Below, in pieces: positions 15,891-23,618 of a DNA stretch of 37,503 bases. The translations under genes and the position numbers were made by a program. Source of the stretch: an uncultured Faecalibacterium sp. (GTDB taxonomy: Bacteria > Bacillota > Clostridia > Oscillospirales > Ruminococcaceae); contig CAKSTO010000021.1 of NCBI GenBank assembly GCA_934501115.1, positions 1-37,503 of the forward strand. Direction: 5' to 3'. The notes beneath the pieces are model-generated. The model saw nothing but the letters and a program-made list of their open reading frames with translations. It did no database searches and was not told the DNA's origin. Position 1 is the first letter of the stretch, and every line of letters starts with the position of its first letter.

Positions 15891-17273
15891 ATGGAAAACA
15901 CAACTCAAAACAAAAACCCGTTGGTCGCAGCTGCAACGCTGACCATCGTGATCAGCAACCTTCTGTCGCTCATCACGACTGCACTGGGATTAAAACAGAG
16001 TTACTTTCAGGCAGACACGCTGCTGAATATCTGCTTTGTGATTGGTATCTCGGGTGTAATCCAGCTTACAAAAGCCTCCCTTGACCGGGTCAAAAAGCGC
16101 AACCTCCTTCTGTTGATTTACATCATTTCACTGGTGCTCTCCTCGAGCTTCTCTGCCATTAGCTTTATCAACGCGGCGTACCCCCCGGAACACTTTGCGG
16201 AGGTGGCTCGCAGCACGCTTTCCAGTAGCTATGCCGACAACCTGCTGAACATCCAAAGTGACATCGGCAATGACATGAGCGCAGCCCGGGACACCCTGTG
16301 GGACAGTTTGGAAGGCATCCAGAGCTCTTTGCAGGTGGAACAGGTGCAGCAGACAGCTCTCAGTGGTTTGTCCTCTGCGATGCTGGACAAGTACACGGCA
16401 AGTAACGCGTGGAATCCCGGGCAGGATAATTACTATCTCGCCCTGGAGTCTGTTCTGGAGCATATCGAAGCAGAGGAGCTCGACACCGCCAAGCAGGAAG
16501 CAGAGGCCGCCTATGCCCAGCTGGCAAGCGAGGACCGCACGGACGATGGCTCCGGCGATGTCGATACCCTGCGCCGTCAGCTGAACGCCCTGCGCTCCAC
16601 CCTGAAAGAGCAGCGTGAGAGTCTTGAGGTTCAACTGACCGAAGCCATCAAACAGCAGCAGATCCTCAAAACCCGGTACTATAACCATACCCTGCTGCAA
16701 AACGACTTTGAAACAGTGCTGCGCGCTTTCGGTCTGGCAGACAGTGGCGATGCCACGGCAGCTTCCGCAATTGACCAGCTGGAACACGAGCTGCTGCTAA
16801 AGGAGCAAACCCCCGAAACCATCCGCACCTTGATCGATGACGTTGTGAACAATGCCGACAGTGCTGAAATGGACCTGCGTTCTGTGGCACAGCTCCATGC
16901 TGAGGCAGAGACCTATCTCGACCTGCTGAGTTCCAACACTGCACTGCTGCGTGAAATTGCCGCGCTGGAAACCCTCCCTGCGAAAGAAGCCACGGCCGAA
17001 AGCTGGCGCGAGTTCTGGAGCGAGAAAGTCGGCACCCTGAAGCAGTTGACAGCCGTTTCCTCCCTCAGCGATTCGAAGAAGAAAGAGGACTACATCCATA
17101 CGCTGGATAACCTGCTGCGCCGCTATACGGTAGAGCACAGCAACCCCCTCGAATACGCTTTTATCTGCACCATCTCCCGGTCGAACGGACTGGCTTTGCT
17201 CTGTATTGCTATCGCTTTTCTTCTGGATCTGGCTGGCTTTGCAGCCTTTAAGGTTGTAAAATGCGCAGCATAA
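15891..17273 (+). CDS. Membrane protein with coiled-coil core, unknown function
   Basis: A 460-aa protein that I do not recognise. Three membrane helices occupy about 9-34, 40-62 and 69-92. A long helical region follows with a strong heptad coiled coil around 210-262 (LRRQLNALRSTLKEQRES), and one more membrane helix is near 430-455. The topology of N-terminal helices, long soluble coiled coil and C-terminal anchor suggests a scaffold or sensor in the membrane. AAGGAGG overlaps the end of the preceding gene; ATG at 15891. A 112-bp AT-rich gap follows before the next gene. Confidence 0.82.
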   Translation: MENTTQNKNPLVAAATLTIVISNLLSLITTALGLKQSYFQADTLLNICFVIGISGVIQLTKASLDRVKKRNLLLLIYIISLVLSSSFSAISFINAAYPPEHFAEVARSTLSSSYADNLLNIQSDIGNDMSAARDTLWDSLEGIQSSLQVEQVQQTALSGLSSAMLDKYTASNAWNPGQDNYYLALESVLEHIEAEELDTAKQEAEAAYAQLASEDRTDDGSGDVDTLRRQLNALRSTLKEQRESLEVQLTEAIKQQQILKTRYYNHTLLQNDFETVLRAFGLADSGDATAASAIDQLEHELLLKEQTPETIRTLIDDVVNNADSAEMDLRSVAQLHAEAETYLDLLSSNTALLREIAALETLPAKEATAESWREFWSEKVGTLKQLTAVSSLSDSKKKEDYIHTLDNLLRRYTVEHSNPLEYAFICTISRSNGLALLCIAIAFLLDLAGFAAFKVVKCAA

Positions 17274-17385
17274 AAACTTTTTATCGTTTTTTATAATTTT
17301 GCCACAACCGCAAACCTTTTCTGCTATCATAAGGGTGCCGCAAAAAGTTTAAGGCAAATTTCACCCAAAAAAAGGAGGATTTTCT

Positions 17386-18252
17386 ATGAACGCTTCTTCC
17401 GTTAGTACCGTTACCCAGACCGCCACCACCGCCGCTGCCAGCAGCGGCCCGGCACTCTTCACCTTGTTTAAACTGGTTTTTATTTTCGGAGTTCTGCTCA
17501 TCGCTCTGTATTTCGTCTGGCAGAAAAAGAACCCCGGCCGTCACTTTGATCTGCGGGCGTTCGGCCAGCAGTTGTACGCCCGTGTAAAGCGTTTTCTCGA
17601 GGAGGAGGATGCTGAGGAAGAGGAGGACGAACCGATGGCTGACAAAAGCCCCTCTTTCAAGCATCATCCCGCTGTTTATGGCCTCTACCTCATGAATATT
17701 CTGGACTACAACTCCAACCGCACGATGGTTGAATTAGATGACGCTAACCTCGAACCCGGCGATTACATTCAGATCGGTTATGAGACTACGGACAAGCAGC
17801 ACAAGCGTTGCCGGCAGTCCATTGCACTGAAAGACTATGGCTGCACTCTGGCCAAGACCCTGCCCGAGAACAACGCCATCGTGGTGTTCCGGGACCAAAA
17901 CAACTGCCAGTTGTATGTCCGTTTCTCCCAGGAAGCGAAGGTAACCCGTCAGGATATGGATTCGAACGGCAAGCCTCTCATCCAGCCCTTCAATACAAAG
18001 AACGACGTTCCACTGACGGAAATCACCGAGTACCTTCACGAGGCAATTTTCTACGTCTGCGGTTTGCCCATCGCTTTCTCGGTAAATCACCGCTTTGCAA
18101 AGAACGATGGTACGCCCAACATCGCCAGCTTCTCGAAACGAGGAGAAAGTTATTTCGACATGGACATTCCTGAAAACAAGAAGAACCCGATTTCGAAGAA
18201 AAAGGCAGCGCCCGTGCCCGATGACGACCTGCCGTTCGTGCACAAGCAGTAA
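17386..18252 (+). CDS. Single-span membrane protein with cytoplasmic domain, unknown function
   Basis: A 288-aa protein that I do not recognise. A Ser/Thr/Ala-rich 23-residue N-terminus precedes one membrane helix (24-46). Then come a basic stretch, a very acidic linker (EEEDAEEEEDE, about 71-81) and a predicted beta-rich domain of about 170 residues, ending in a Lys/Pro tail with PDDDLPF. The ribosome binding site is AAAGGAGG before ATG 17386. It stands 30 bp upstream of the SEDS gene, the place an FHA protein takes in actinobacterial clusters, but I see no FHA motif. A phospho-binding or synthase-tethering role is speculation. Confidence 0.82.
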   Translation: MNASSVSTVTQTATTAAASSGPALFTLFKLVFIFGVLLIALYFVWQKKNPGRHFDLRAFGQQLYARVKRFLEEEDAEEEEDEPMADKSPSFKHHPAVYGLYLMNILDYNSNRTMVELDDANLEPGDYIQIGYETTDKQHKRCRQSIALKDYGCTLAKTLPENNAIVVFRDQNNCQLYVRFSQEAKVTRQDMDSNGKPLIQPFNTKNDVPLTEITEYLHEAIFYVCGLPIAFSVNHRFAKNDGTPNIASFSKRGESYFDMDIPENKKNPISKKKAAPVPDDDLPFVHKQ

Positions 18253-18282
18253 TTTCCATTGAAATTGAAAGGAGGTGGGCAG

Positions 18283-19698
18283 ATGACCTTTTTTGTCAAA
18301 AAGCTGGGCAGATGGTTGAGCCGATTTGTGAAAGACCTTCGCTCCGCAGTCGTTTCGTTGTGGCGGTTCATCTTTCCGGGGTTGGTAAAGCAGCCCCTCT
18401 TTGTTGCCCGAAGCCTGTGCAAGGCCAGCACACGGAAGCAGCTCGTACAAAATCTCTTCTTCGTCCTCGGGGTCTATGCGGTGAGCACCGTCCTCATGTT
18501 TTGCAAGAGCCTGTGGGCTGGCTCGGTCTACACCATTGTCGTCCTTTATTTGCTGCCGGTGGCCGCCTTGTGTATGCTTCTGTGTACGGTATACAATGCA
18601 AGCTCCTCTGGGTTACGTTTGATCTTGTTGCTTTCCATCTTTGGAGTCATGGTACAGACCGCAATTAGTACGACAACAGCGGCAGAAGTTATCCGGCATC
18701 ACGTTTTTGCTGTTGTGGCAGGTGTCCTTGGTGCGATTTCTTACTATTTCCTTGCCCAGCTGGAGCCGCGCTGCACGGTACGTTTGGTCAATACTTTGTC
18801 AGTGTTTTTATACATTGCTCTTCTTCTGTTTTCCAGTGCGCGGCACTCCGCGAAGAACTGGCTGTCCATTGGCAGCGGGAGTGTTCAAGGCACCGAAATC
18901 ACACGACTTCTGGCGGTAGTTTCTGTTGTACGGTCGTGCACTCTACCCGAAAAAAGCGACAGGCTGCGAACGATAGCTGTATTTGAGACCATTGGTTTAC
19001 ATTTGCTCTGCCTCGTTCTCGTCAACGAACTCTCCACTGGGGTTATTATCCTAATCACAGGCATCGTACTCCTTCTGCTTTCCGTCCGACAGCTTCGGTG
19101 GACAGCACTCGGGCTCGGCGTCATCAGCTTCGCTGGGTACATCGTGTACCTTGTCTGCAAGCTCTGTTATCAGCTGGGTGGCGGCGGTATCCTCAAGGGG
19201 GGCAGTCTAATTTTCAGCAAGGTCATCACGCGCCTCAACCCCGAGCAGGCAGCAGATAGCTACCAGATCGACCAAGCACGCCAGGCCCTGCTGTTAAGCG
19301 GTTGGTTTGGAAGCAGTGCAGATACCTATGTTCCTGTTGCAGACACAGACTTCATTCTAGTTTCCACAGTCAAAACATTCGGGTATTCGTTCTTTTTCGT
19401 TATCATCCTACTAATGTTTGGCCTGCTGGTGCTGGGGCTGATTCATGCTGAAGACAACTCTTTCCCCGGATTGCTGTGCCTAGGTTCTGTTCTAACCTTG
19501 CAGATCCAGTTTCTTTGTAATGCAGCCTCTGCGCTGTCCATCGGTCCTATCATGGGCATCACCTGCCCGTTCTTGTCCTTAGGCGGAACGTCCCTCGTTG
19601 TTACGTTCTTTTTCTGTGGCGTACTGCTGGCAGCATCGTCCAGCCTGCCGCCTGAAAAGCCAATCTTTTTTTATAAGCGAGGTGGCAAAAATGAATGA
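18283..19698 (+). CDS. SEDS-family peptidoglycan glycosyltransferase (RodA/FtsW-like)
   Basis: A 471-aa polytopic membrane protein that would polymerise lipid II into glycan strands. Family signatures are visible: KNWLSIGSGSVQGTEI (191-206), matching the RodA/FtsW motif around RxWIxLG; PVADTDFI (351-358), in which D356 corresponds to the essential aspartate of the TDFI motif; and the C-terminal GITCPFLSLGGTS motif before the last helix. It has about 10 membrane helices and a basic cytoplasmic N-terminal extension of about 50 residues. The ATG at 18283 follows AAAGGAGGTGGGCAG; an upstream in-frame TTG at 18259 lies before this site and is unlikely. The stop overlaps the start of the PBP gene by 8 nt, so the pair is translationally coupled, as expected for a SEDS-bPBP complex. 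Confidence 0.92.
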   Translation: MTFFVKKLGRWLSRFVKDLRSAVVSLWRFIFPGLVKQPLFVARSLCKASTRKQLVQNLFFVLGVYAVSTVLMFCKSLWAGSVYTIVVLYLLPVAALCMLLCTVYNASSSGLRLILLLSIFGVMVQTAISTTTAAEVIRHHVFAVVAGVLGAISYYFLAQLEPRCTVRLVNTLSVFLYIALLLFSSARHSAKNWLSIGSGSVQGTEITRLLAVVSVVRSCTLPEKSDRLRTIAVFETIGLHLLCLVLVNELSTGVIILITGIVLLLLSVRQLRWTALGLGVISFAGYIVYLVCKLCYQLGGGGILKGGSLIFSKVITRLNPEQAADSYQIDQARQALLLSGWFGSSADTYVPVADTDFILVSTVKTFGYSFFFVIILLMFGLLVLGLIHAEDNSFPGLLCLGSVLTLQIQFLCNAASALSIGPIMGITCPFLSLGGTSLVVTFFFCGVLLAASSSLPPEKPIFFYKRGGKNE

Positions 19699-21079
19699 TA
19701 AAAGGTTCAAGCGCCGTGCCTTTCTCCTCGGAGCCGGAGCGGCTGGCATCAATATAGCGCTTGCGTTCGAAACGCTGAGGCAGTCTGGATTGTTCCCCGG
19801 CGTAGACGAGACCGCGGACGCGAGAAAAAAAGCGTATGAACGTGAACAGCTGAAACTGTGCACCCTTGAAGGCCACATCACGGATGCGAACGGAGAGCCC
19901 CTCACAGGTGAGCCCTCCTCGGAGGGCTCACCCGCTCCGGTGCTCGGTCCTTCGTTTGGGTCTATCTGCGGTATGCGCACGAAACGCTTTGGCGCAAGCG
20001 GTCTCCGCCAACTTTACGAAAGCGAACTCTGTTACGCAGAGGTGCCGCATGGGCATGGCTCGTCGATCACTACTACCCTTAACTGTGCGCTCCAAAAAGC
20101 GGGTTACACGCTCACAGCCGGATTCAGAGGGTGTATCGCCCTGGTTGATATTGATACCGGAGCCCTAATTACCCTTGCGGACCGGCCCAGTGCATCGACA
20201 GAATTTGATGCCAACAACGTGACCGCCGAGACCATGCAGCGTTGGAATAACGAGCAAAATTTTTGGTATCCGCCCTCCACCACCTGCCTGCAGCCCGGCA
20301 GCGTACAAAAAATCGTTGACGCAGCGGCGATTTTTTCTTCTAGCATCTCACAAGAGTACACCGACACGGGCGTGTCCGCCACAGGGATCCGCAATGCCGG
20401 ACAGGCCGTCTATGGCGGGCCGTTGAACGTTACAGACATGCTGCGCCATTCGATCAATACCTATGCTGCCGATGTAACCTGCCGGGTGCCAGGCGAAGTT
20501 TTCAGCCAGACGTTGGATAACTTCTTTTTCAATCACAGTCTGGAATTGGATTTCGGAAAAATGCTGCGTCCTACCGTTAATTTTGACCAAAACGACCTTG
20601 GGTCTTGGGCGCAGATTTGTATCGGCCACGGCCCCATCCAGACAGCCCCTCTCCATTTGGCGCTTATCATTGGGGCCTGTCTACACCCCGAAGGCCAGAT
20701 GGTTCGCCCTTTTCTTGTGAGGCAAATTACACACGAAAGTGGCTTCATTGTGCAGCACGAGGATGGCGGGAACGTCCTTAGCACCCCTCTGCCAGACCCC
20801 GCTGTCAGGGGGCAGCTTGTTGACGCGCTGGCTGTCACGGCCGAGGGCTACCATCTCAGCGTTCCGGGCGGGATCGTTCTGGCAAAAACTGGAACCGCTA
20901 CCATAGAAAACAGCGATAGAGCGAATGTTTTTCTGGAATTTGCACTCCAGACCAGCCGCGGGCGGCGATTTGCGGGTGTGCTCTCCAGGGAGAACATAAC
21001 GGGGTCATCGGCTCAGCTAAAGCCAATCTGTCAAGAATTTATCAACCACATTCTAGCAGAGGAGGAAAATATTAAATGA
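19691..21079 (+). CDS. Class B-type penicillin-binding protein (PbpA-like transpeptidase)
   Basis: A 462-aa peptidoglycan transpeptidase partnering the SEDS protein. The active-site motifs are intact: SVQK (S204-K207), SIN (254-256) and KTG (399-401). The N-terminal KRFKRRAFLLGAGAAG stretch is a membrane anchor or signal. A GHITDANGEPL segment (61-71) is the class B RGxIxDRNG signature. Its length and lack of a long pedestal fit the short PbpA type next to RodA in actinobacteria. The ATG at 19691 overlaps the SEDS gene by 8 nt, with GAGGTGG upstream. A perfect 12-bp hairpin lies within the coding sequence at 19907-19932. Its stop overlaps the following PP2C start (ATGA). Confidence 0.92.
   Translation: MNDKRFKRRAFLLGAGAAGINIALAFETLRQSGLFPGVDETADARKKAYEREQLKLCTLEGHITDANGEPLTGEPSSEGSPAPVLGPSFGSICGMRTKRFGASGLRQLYESELCYAEVPHGHGSSITTTLNCALQKAGYTLTAGFRGCIALVDIDTGALITLADRPSASTEFDANNVTAETMQRWNNEQNFWYPPSTTCLQPGSVQKIVDAAAIFSSSISQEYTDTGVSATGIRNAGQAVYGGPLNVTDMLRHSINTYAADVTCRVPGEVFSQTLDNFFFNHSLELDFGKMLRPTVNFDQNDLGSWAQICIGHGPIQTAPLHLALIIGACLHPEGQMVRPFLVRQITHESGFIVQHEDGGNVLSTPLPDPAVRGQLVDALAVTAEGYHLSVPGGIVLAKTGTATIENSDRANVFLEFALQTSRGRRFAGVLSRENITGSSAQLKPICQEFINHILAEEENIK
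19907..19932 (+). repeat. Perfect palindrome inside the PBP gene
   Basis: Arms of 12 bp (19907-19918 and 19921-19932) are separated by TC. The palindrome encodes roughly GEPSSEGSP, just after the RGxIxDRNG-like segment. It reads as an in-frame insertion of a small palindromic repeat or an mRNA hairpin. Confidence 0.75.
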
Positions 21080-21801
21080 AGCTGAAGATTGAAGCCGCAA
21101 GCGGCATCGGCAGTCGGGAATTTCAAGAGGACACCTTTGTGGTGGGGAAGTGGCCGATCGAAAGCCTGCCCATACAAACGGTACCGCCCTTTTTTCTGGA
21201 TACCAGCAACAAAGCCCCTGTCCTTACTGCGGTGCTGGACGGCGTAGGTTCTTGTTCCTACGCGGCCTTAGGCTCTGCCATTGCTGGCTCGAAAATCCAA
21301 TCTGCTTTTTATGCAGAGGAGGCCTGGTTCAGCGGTGAGAGCGGCAGCCCCGATCTCGTAGAACAAAAATTGAAGAATGCCTGCATGGATGCGTGCGGCA
21401 AGCTCTCTCTTTTGAACCGCTCCTTCGGCGGTTCCATTGAGGCAGCCACAACGATCACCGCTGCAGCGTTTTCAGAACGGCAGCTGCACCTCTGGGCACT
21501 GGGCGATTCGCCCGCCTATCTGTACCGAAACCATGTCCTTCACCCACTCTTCGAGCCCATGTGTGAAGGCCACCGGCTTCTCGCCTTCGCCGGCGGCTCC
21601 AATACAGATTTTACCGCCAGCACCTACGACCTCGCGGTTGGAGATACGATCACCCTTTCTACCGATGGAATAAGCCAAAAAGTGCTTTTCTGGGCGCTGC
21701 GGCTGGGGATGAGCGCGCAGGCCATCGTCCGGTTGTCCACTGCCTTTAGACGCTATTCAGATAATGCTACCATCATAAAAATCAAAGTGCTGGAGGAATA
21801 A
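21076..21801 (+). CDS. PP2C-family Ser/Thr phosphatase (module 2, PstP-like position)
   Basis: A 241-aa phosphoprotein phosphatase. PP2C motifs: QED (17-19), LDGVGS (D55), ALGDSPAYLY (D144), LSTDGIS (D197) and DNATII (D229). It has no membrane helix or extracellular part, unlike actinobacterial PstP. The ATG overlaps the PBP stop by 4 nt (ATGA) and the kinase starts 2 nt after its stop, so PBP, phosphatase and kinase form one translational unit. It probably reverses phosphorylation by the neighbouring kinase. It is clearly divergent from the module 1 phosphatase. Confidence 0.92.
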   Translation: MKLKIEAASGIGSREFQEDTFVVGKWPIESLPIQTVPPFFLDTSNKAPVLTAVLDGVGSCSYAALGSAIAGSKIQSAFYAEEAWFSGESGSPDLVEQKLKNACMDACGKLSLLNRSFGGSIEAATTITAAAFSERQLHLWALGDSPAYLYRNHVLHPLFEPMCEGHRLLAFAGGSNTDFTASTYDLAVGDTITLSTDGISQKVLFWALRLGMSAQAIVRLSTAFRRYSDNATIIKIKVLEE

Positions 21802-21803
21802 CA

Positions 21804-23096
21804 ATGCGCCATTTGTCCGATGCTCAGGCTGCCCTGATTTTAAAAAAAACATTCCCAGATCGTCCCTTTTCTCTCGGATGTTTTCTTGGGGCCGGTGGGC
21901 AAGGCTCGGTGTGGGAACTCCACCGAGTCGGTCAGCCGGCTGTCTGCAAAATGGTATCCACCGAACCGTCTGAAAGCCTGGAGCTGACCGCCGATGCGGC
22001 CAACCGCTATCGTGAATTCATGACACGTAATTGTGAACGTGAACTGGAAAGTTTGAAACAGTTTTCCTCTTCGCGTTATTTTCCAACACTGATCGACTAT
22101 CGAGTGTACATCGCGGACAACGGTGCACGTGTGTACGTCTTTGTCGAAGAACAATTGATCCCGCTGCTCCCCACCGCATTTACCGAACTTCAGCTGTCGC
22201 CCCGCGAGCTGACGATCCGAGTGGGATTGGAAGTGAGCCACGCCCTTAGCGAGCTTTCGCTCTATCGGCGAGTGCATCGGGATTTGAAGGTACCAAATAT
22301 GTTCCTCCGTATTAATAATGACGGAGGCTCTGACATTGTCCTGTCTGATTTTGGTTCCTCTAAACAATTCACTCCCGAAGAGAGCCAAATCGTGGTCCGT
22401 ACCCCTGGCCACATCGCTCCGGAGCGGCGCCACCGGGCTGCATCTATTTCTAACAGAGAAGATGTCTACTTGCTCGGTATCACTTTGCTGGAAATATACT
22501 TTCAAAAAGACCTTTACATTTCGGACGAGGAGGAACTGGCTCATGAAGTAACAGGACGGCTCAACCTTCTCAAAATGCAAGATCCCGCGTTGTATGAGCC
22601 GATTAGGAAAATGCTGTGTCAAAACCCTCTTTTTCGGCCCTCTCCGTCGTGGTGCATCAAAGAATTTGAAAAACTGTCACCTACCTCAAATCCTTTACAG
22701 TGCCAGAGTGACGCACGACGAGCCATGTTTGCTTTTCAAATCGGTAGTTTTGACGAGGCCAAGCGCCTGACTGCACGCCTTCCCGTCACAGATGCACGGC
22801 GGTATTTGCTGCTGGCGCTCATTTCCGACTCTCATTCGGAGCGGGTTTTCAACCTGCGGTTGGCGGCACGGCTTGGGTCTCCCGCCGCGTGCTACTATGT
22901 CGGGGAAGCACTTTTGAGCGGCGAAAATGGCGTGGAGCGTGACCCGAACCTTGGCATTGAGTACCTGCGGTGCGCCGCAAAGGCAAACTACGCTCCGGCG
23001 TTTTACCGGCTGCATTGTTTACAAACAGGTAAGACTCTCCAGCAGGATACGCCGGAAAAGCGGATTTCCTTTTTGATGGAGGAGATCGCTTCTTAA
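21804..23096 (+). CDS. Soluble Ser/Thr protein kinase with Sel1/TPR-like C-terminus
   Basis: A 430-aa kinase. Glycine loop GAGGQGS (29-35), lysine K49, catalytic HRDLKVPN (158-165), DFGSS (182-186) and APER (205-208) are present, so this one, unlike the two STAND kinases, is an RD kinase. Residues about 305-415 contain Sel1-like repeats: a TPR-like helical pair with ARLGSPAACYYVGEALLSG, then GIEYLRCAAKANYAPAFYRL. There is no transmembrane segment and no PASTA repeat, so it is not a PknB-type muropeptide sensor; input probably comes through the repeats. It is the last gene of the SEDS-PBP-PP2C-kinase unit. The recombinase fragment begins in the same frame right after its stop codon. Confidence 0.92.
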   Translation: MRHLSDAQAALILKKTFPDRPFSLGCFLGAGGQGSVWELHRVGQPAVCKMVSTEPSESLELTADAANRYREFMTRNCERELESLKQFSSSRYFPTLIDYRVYIADNGARVYVFVEEQLIPLLPTAFTELQLSPRELTIRVGLEVSHALSELSLYRRVHRDLKVPNMFLRINNDGGSDIVLSDFGSSKQFTPEESQIVVRTPGHIAPERRHRAASISNREDVYLLGITLLEIYFQKDLYISDEEELAHEVTGRLNLLKMQDPALYEPIRKMLCQNPLFRPSPSWCIKEFEKLSPTSNPLQCQSDARRAMFAFQIGSFDEAKRLTARLPVTDARRYLLLALISDSHSERVFNLRLAARLGSPAACYYVGEALLSGENGVERDPNLGIEYLRCAAKANYAPAFYRLHCLQTGKTLQQDTPEKRISFLMEEIAS

Positions 23097-23618
23097 AAGA
23101 AGCGGAACATGACCGCCGCCCTGCGGGAGGAACTGAAGCAGTGGCTGGAACGACTGAAACGGGAAGAAGCCCTCGACCCGGAGCGATACCGCAACAGCGG
23201 GATGCTGCTGCGGCTCCCCAACGGTCTGGCGGTGGAGCCGGTGCTCATCCGCAAGAAGTTCCTGAAATGGCAGGACGCACACCCGGAGTTCCCCCGCATC
23301 GTCTTTCACGGTCTGCGGCATTCCAGTGCCACCTACCAGTTGATGATCTCCGGCGGCGACATCAAGGCAGTGCAGGGGACTACCGGTCACGCCAGTGCGG
23401 ATATGCTGGTGAACACCTACGCCCATATCCAGCAGTCCTCCCGTGTGGAACTGGGCAAGAAGTTTGAAAGCGGCTTCTATGCCAAGCCCGACACCTCCAG
23501 CCCGCAGGCTGTACCCGCCGCAGGCGAACCCACCATCTCCATGACGGCTCTTTTGGAATTGCTCAAGGATGCCGACCCGGAAATGAAGGCAAAGCTCCGC
23601 TTAGCCCTGCTCACCTGA
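23097..23618 (+). pseudogene. Tyrosine recombinase (integrase), N-terminally truncated
   Basis: The C-terminal catalytic part of a phage-type integrase. It has HGLRHSSATY (second arginine box), GTTGHASADM (conserved His/Gly) and the nucleophile region MLVNTYAHI, then a C-terminal tail. Only about 170 residues remain. The core-binding domain and the first catalytic arginine are missing and the reading frame is blocked upstream by the kinase stop (23094-23096). The first methionine, at 23109, has no proper ribosome binding site. This looks like the remnant of the enzyme that brought the island into tRNA-Arg, cut by a deletion or by acquisition of the kinase cluster. Confidence 0.85.

Noticed and set aside
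17274..17385. TATAAT near 17291 as promoter of the single-span protein gene
   Set aside because: It lies in an A/T-run without a matching -35; too weak to list as a feature.
17386..18252. FHA domain in the protein upstream of the SEDS gene, by analogy with actinobacterial clusters
   Set aside because: No FHA-type Gly-Arg, Ser and His-Asn motifs are visible in the sequence.
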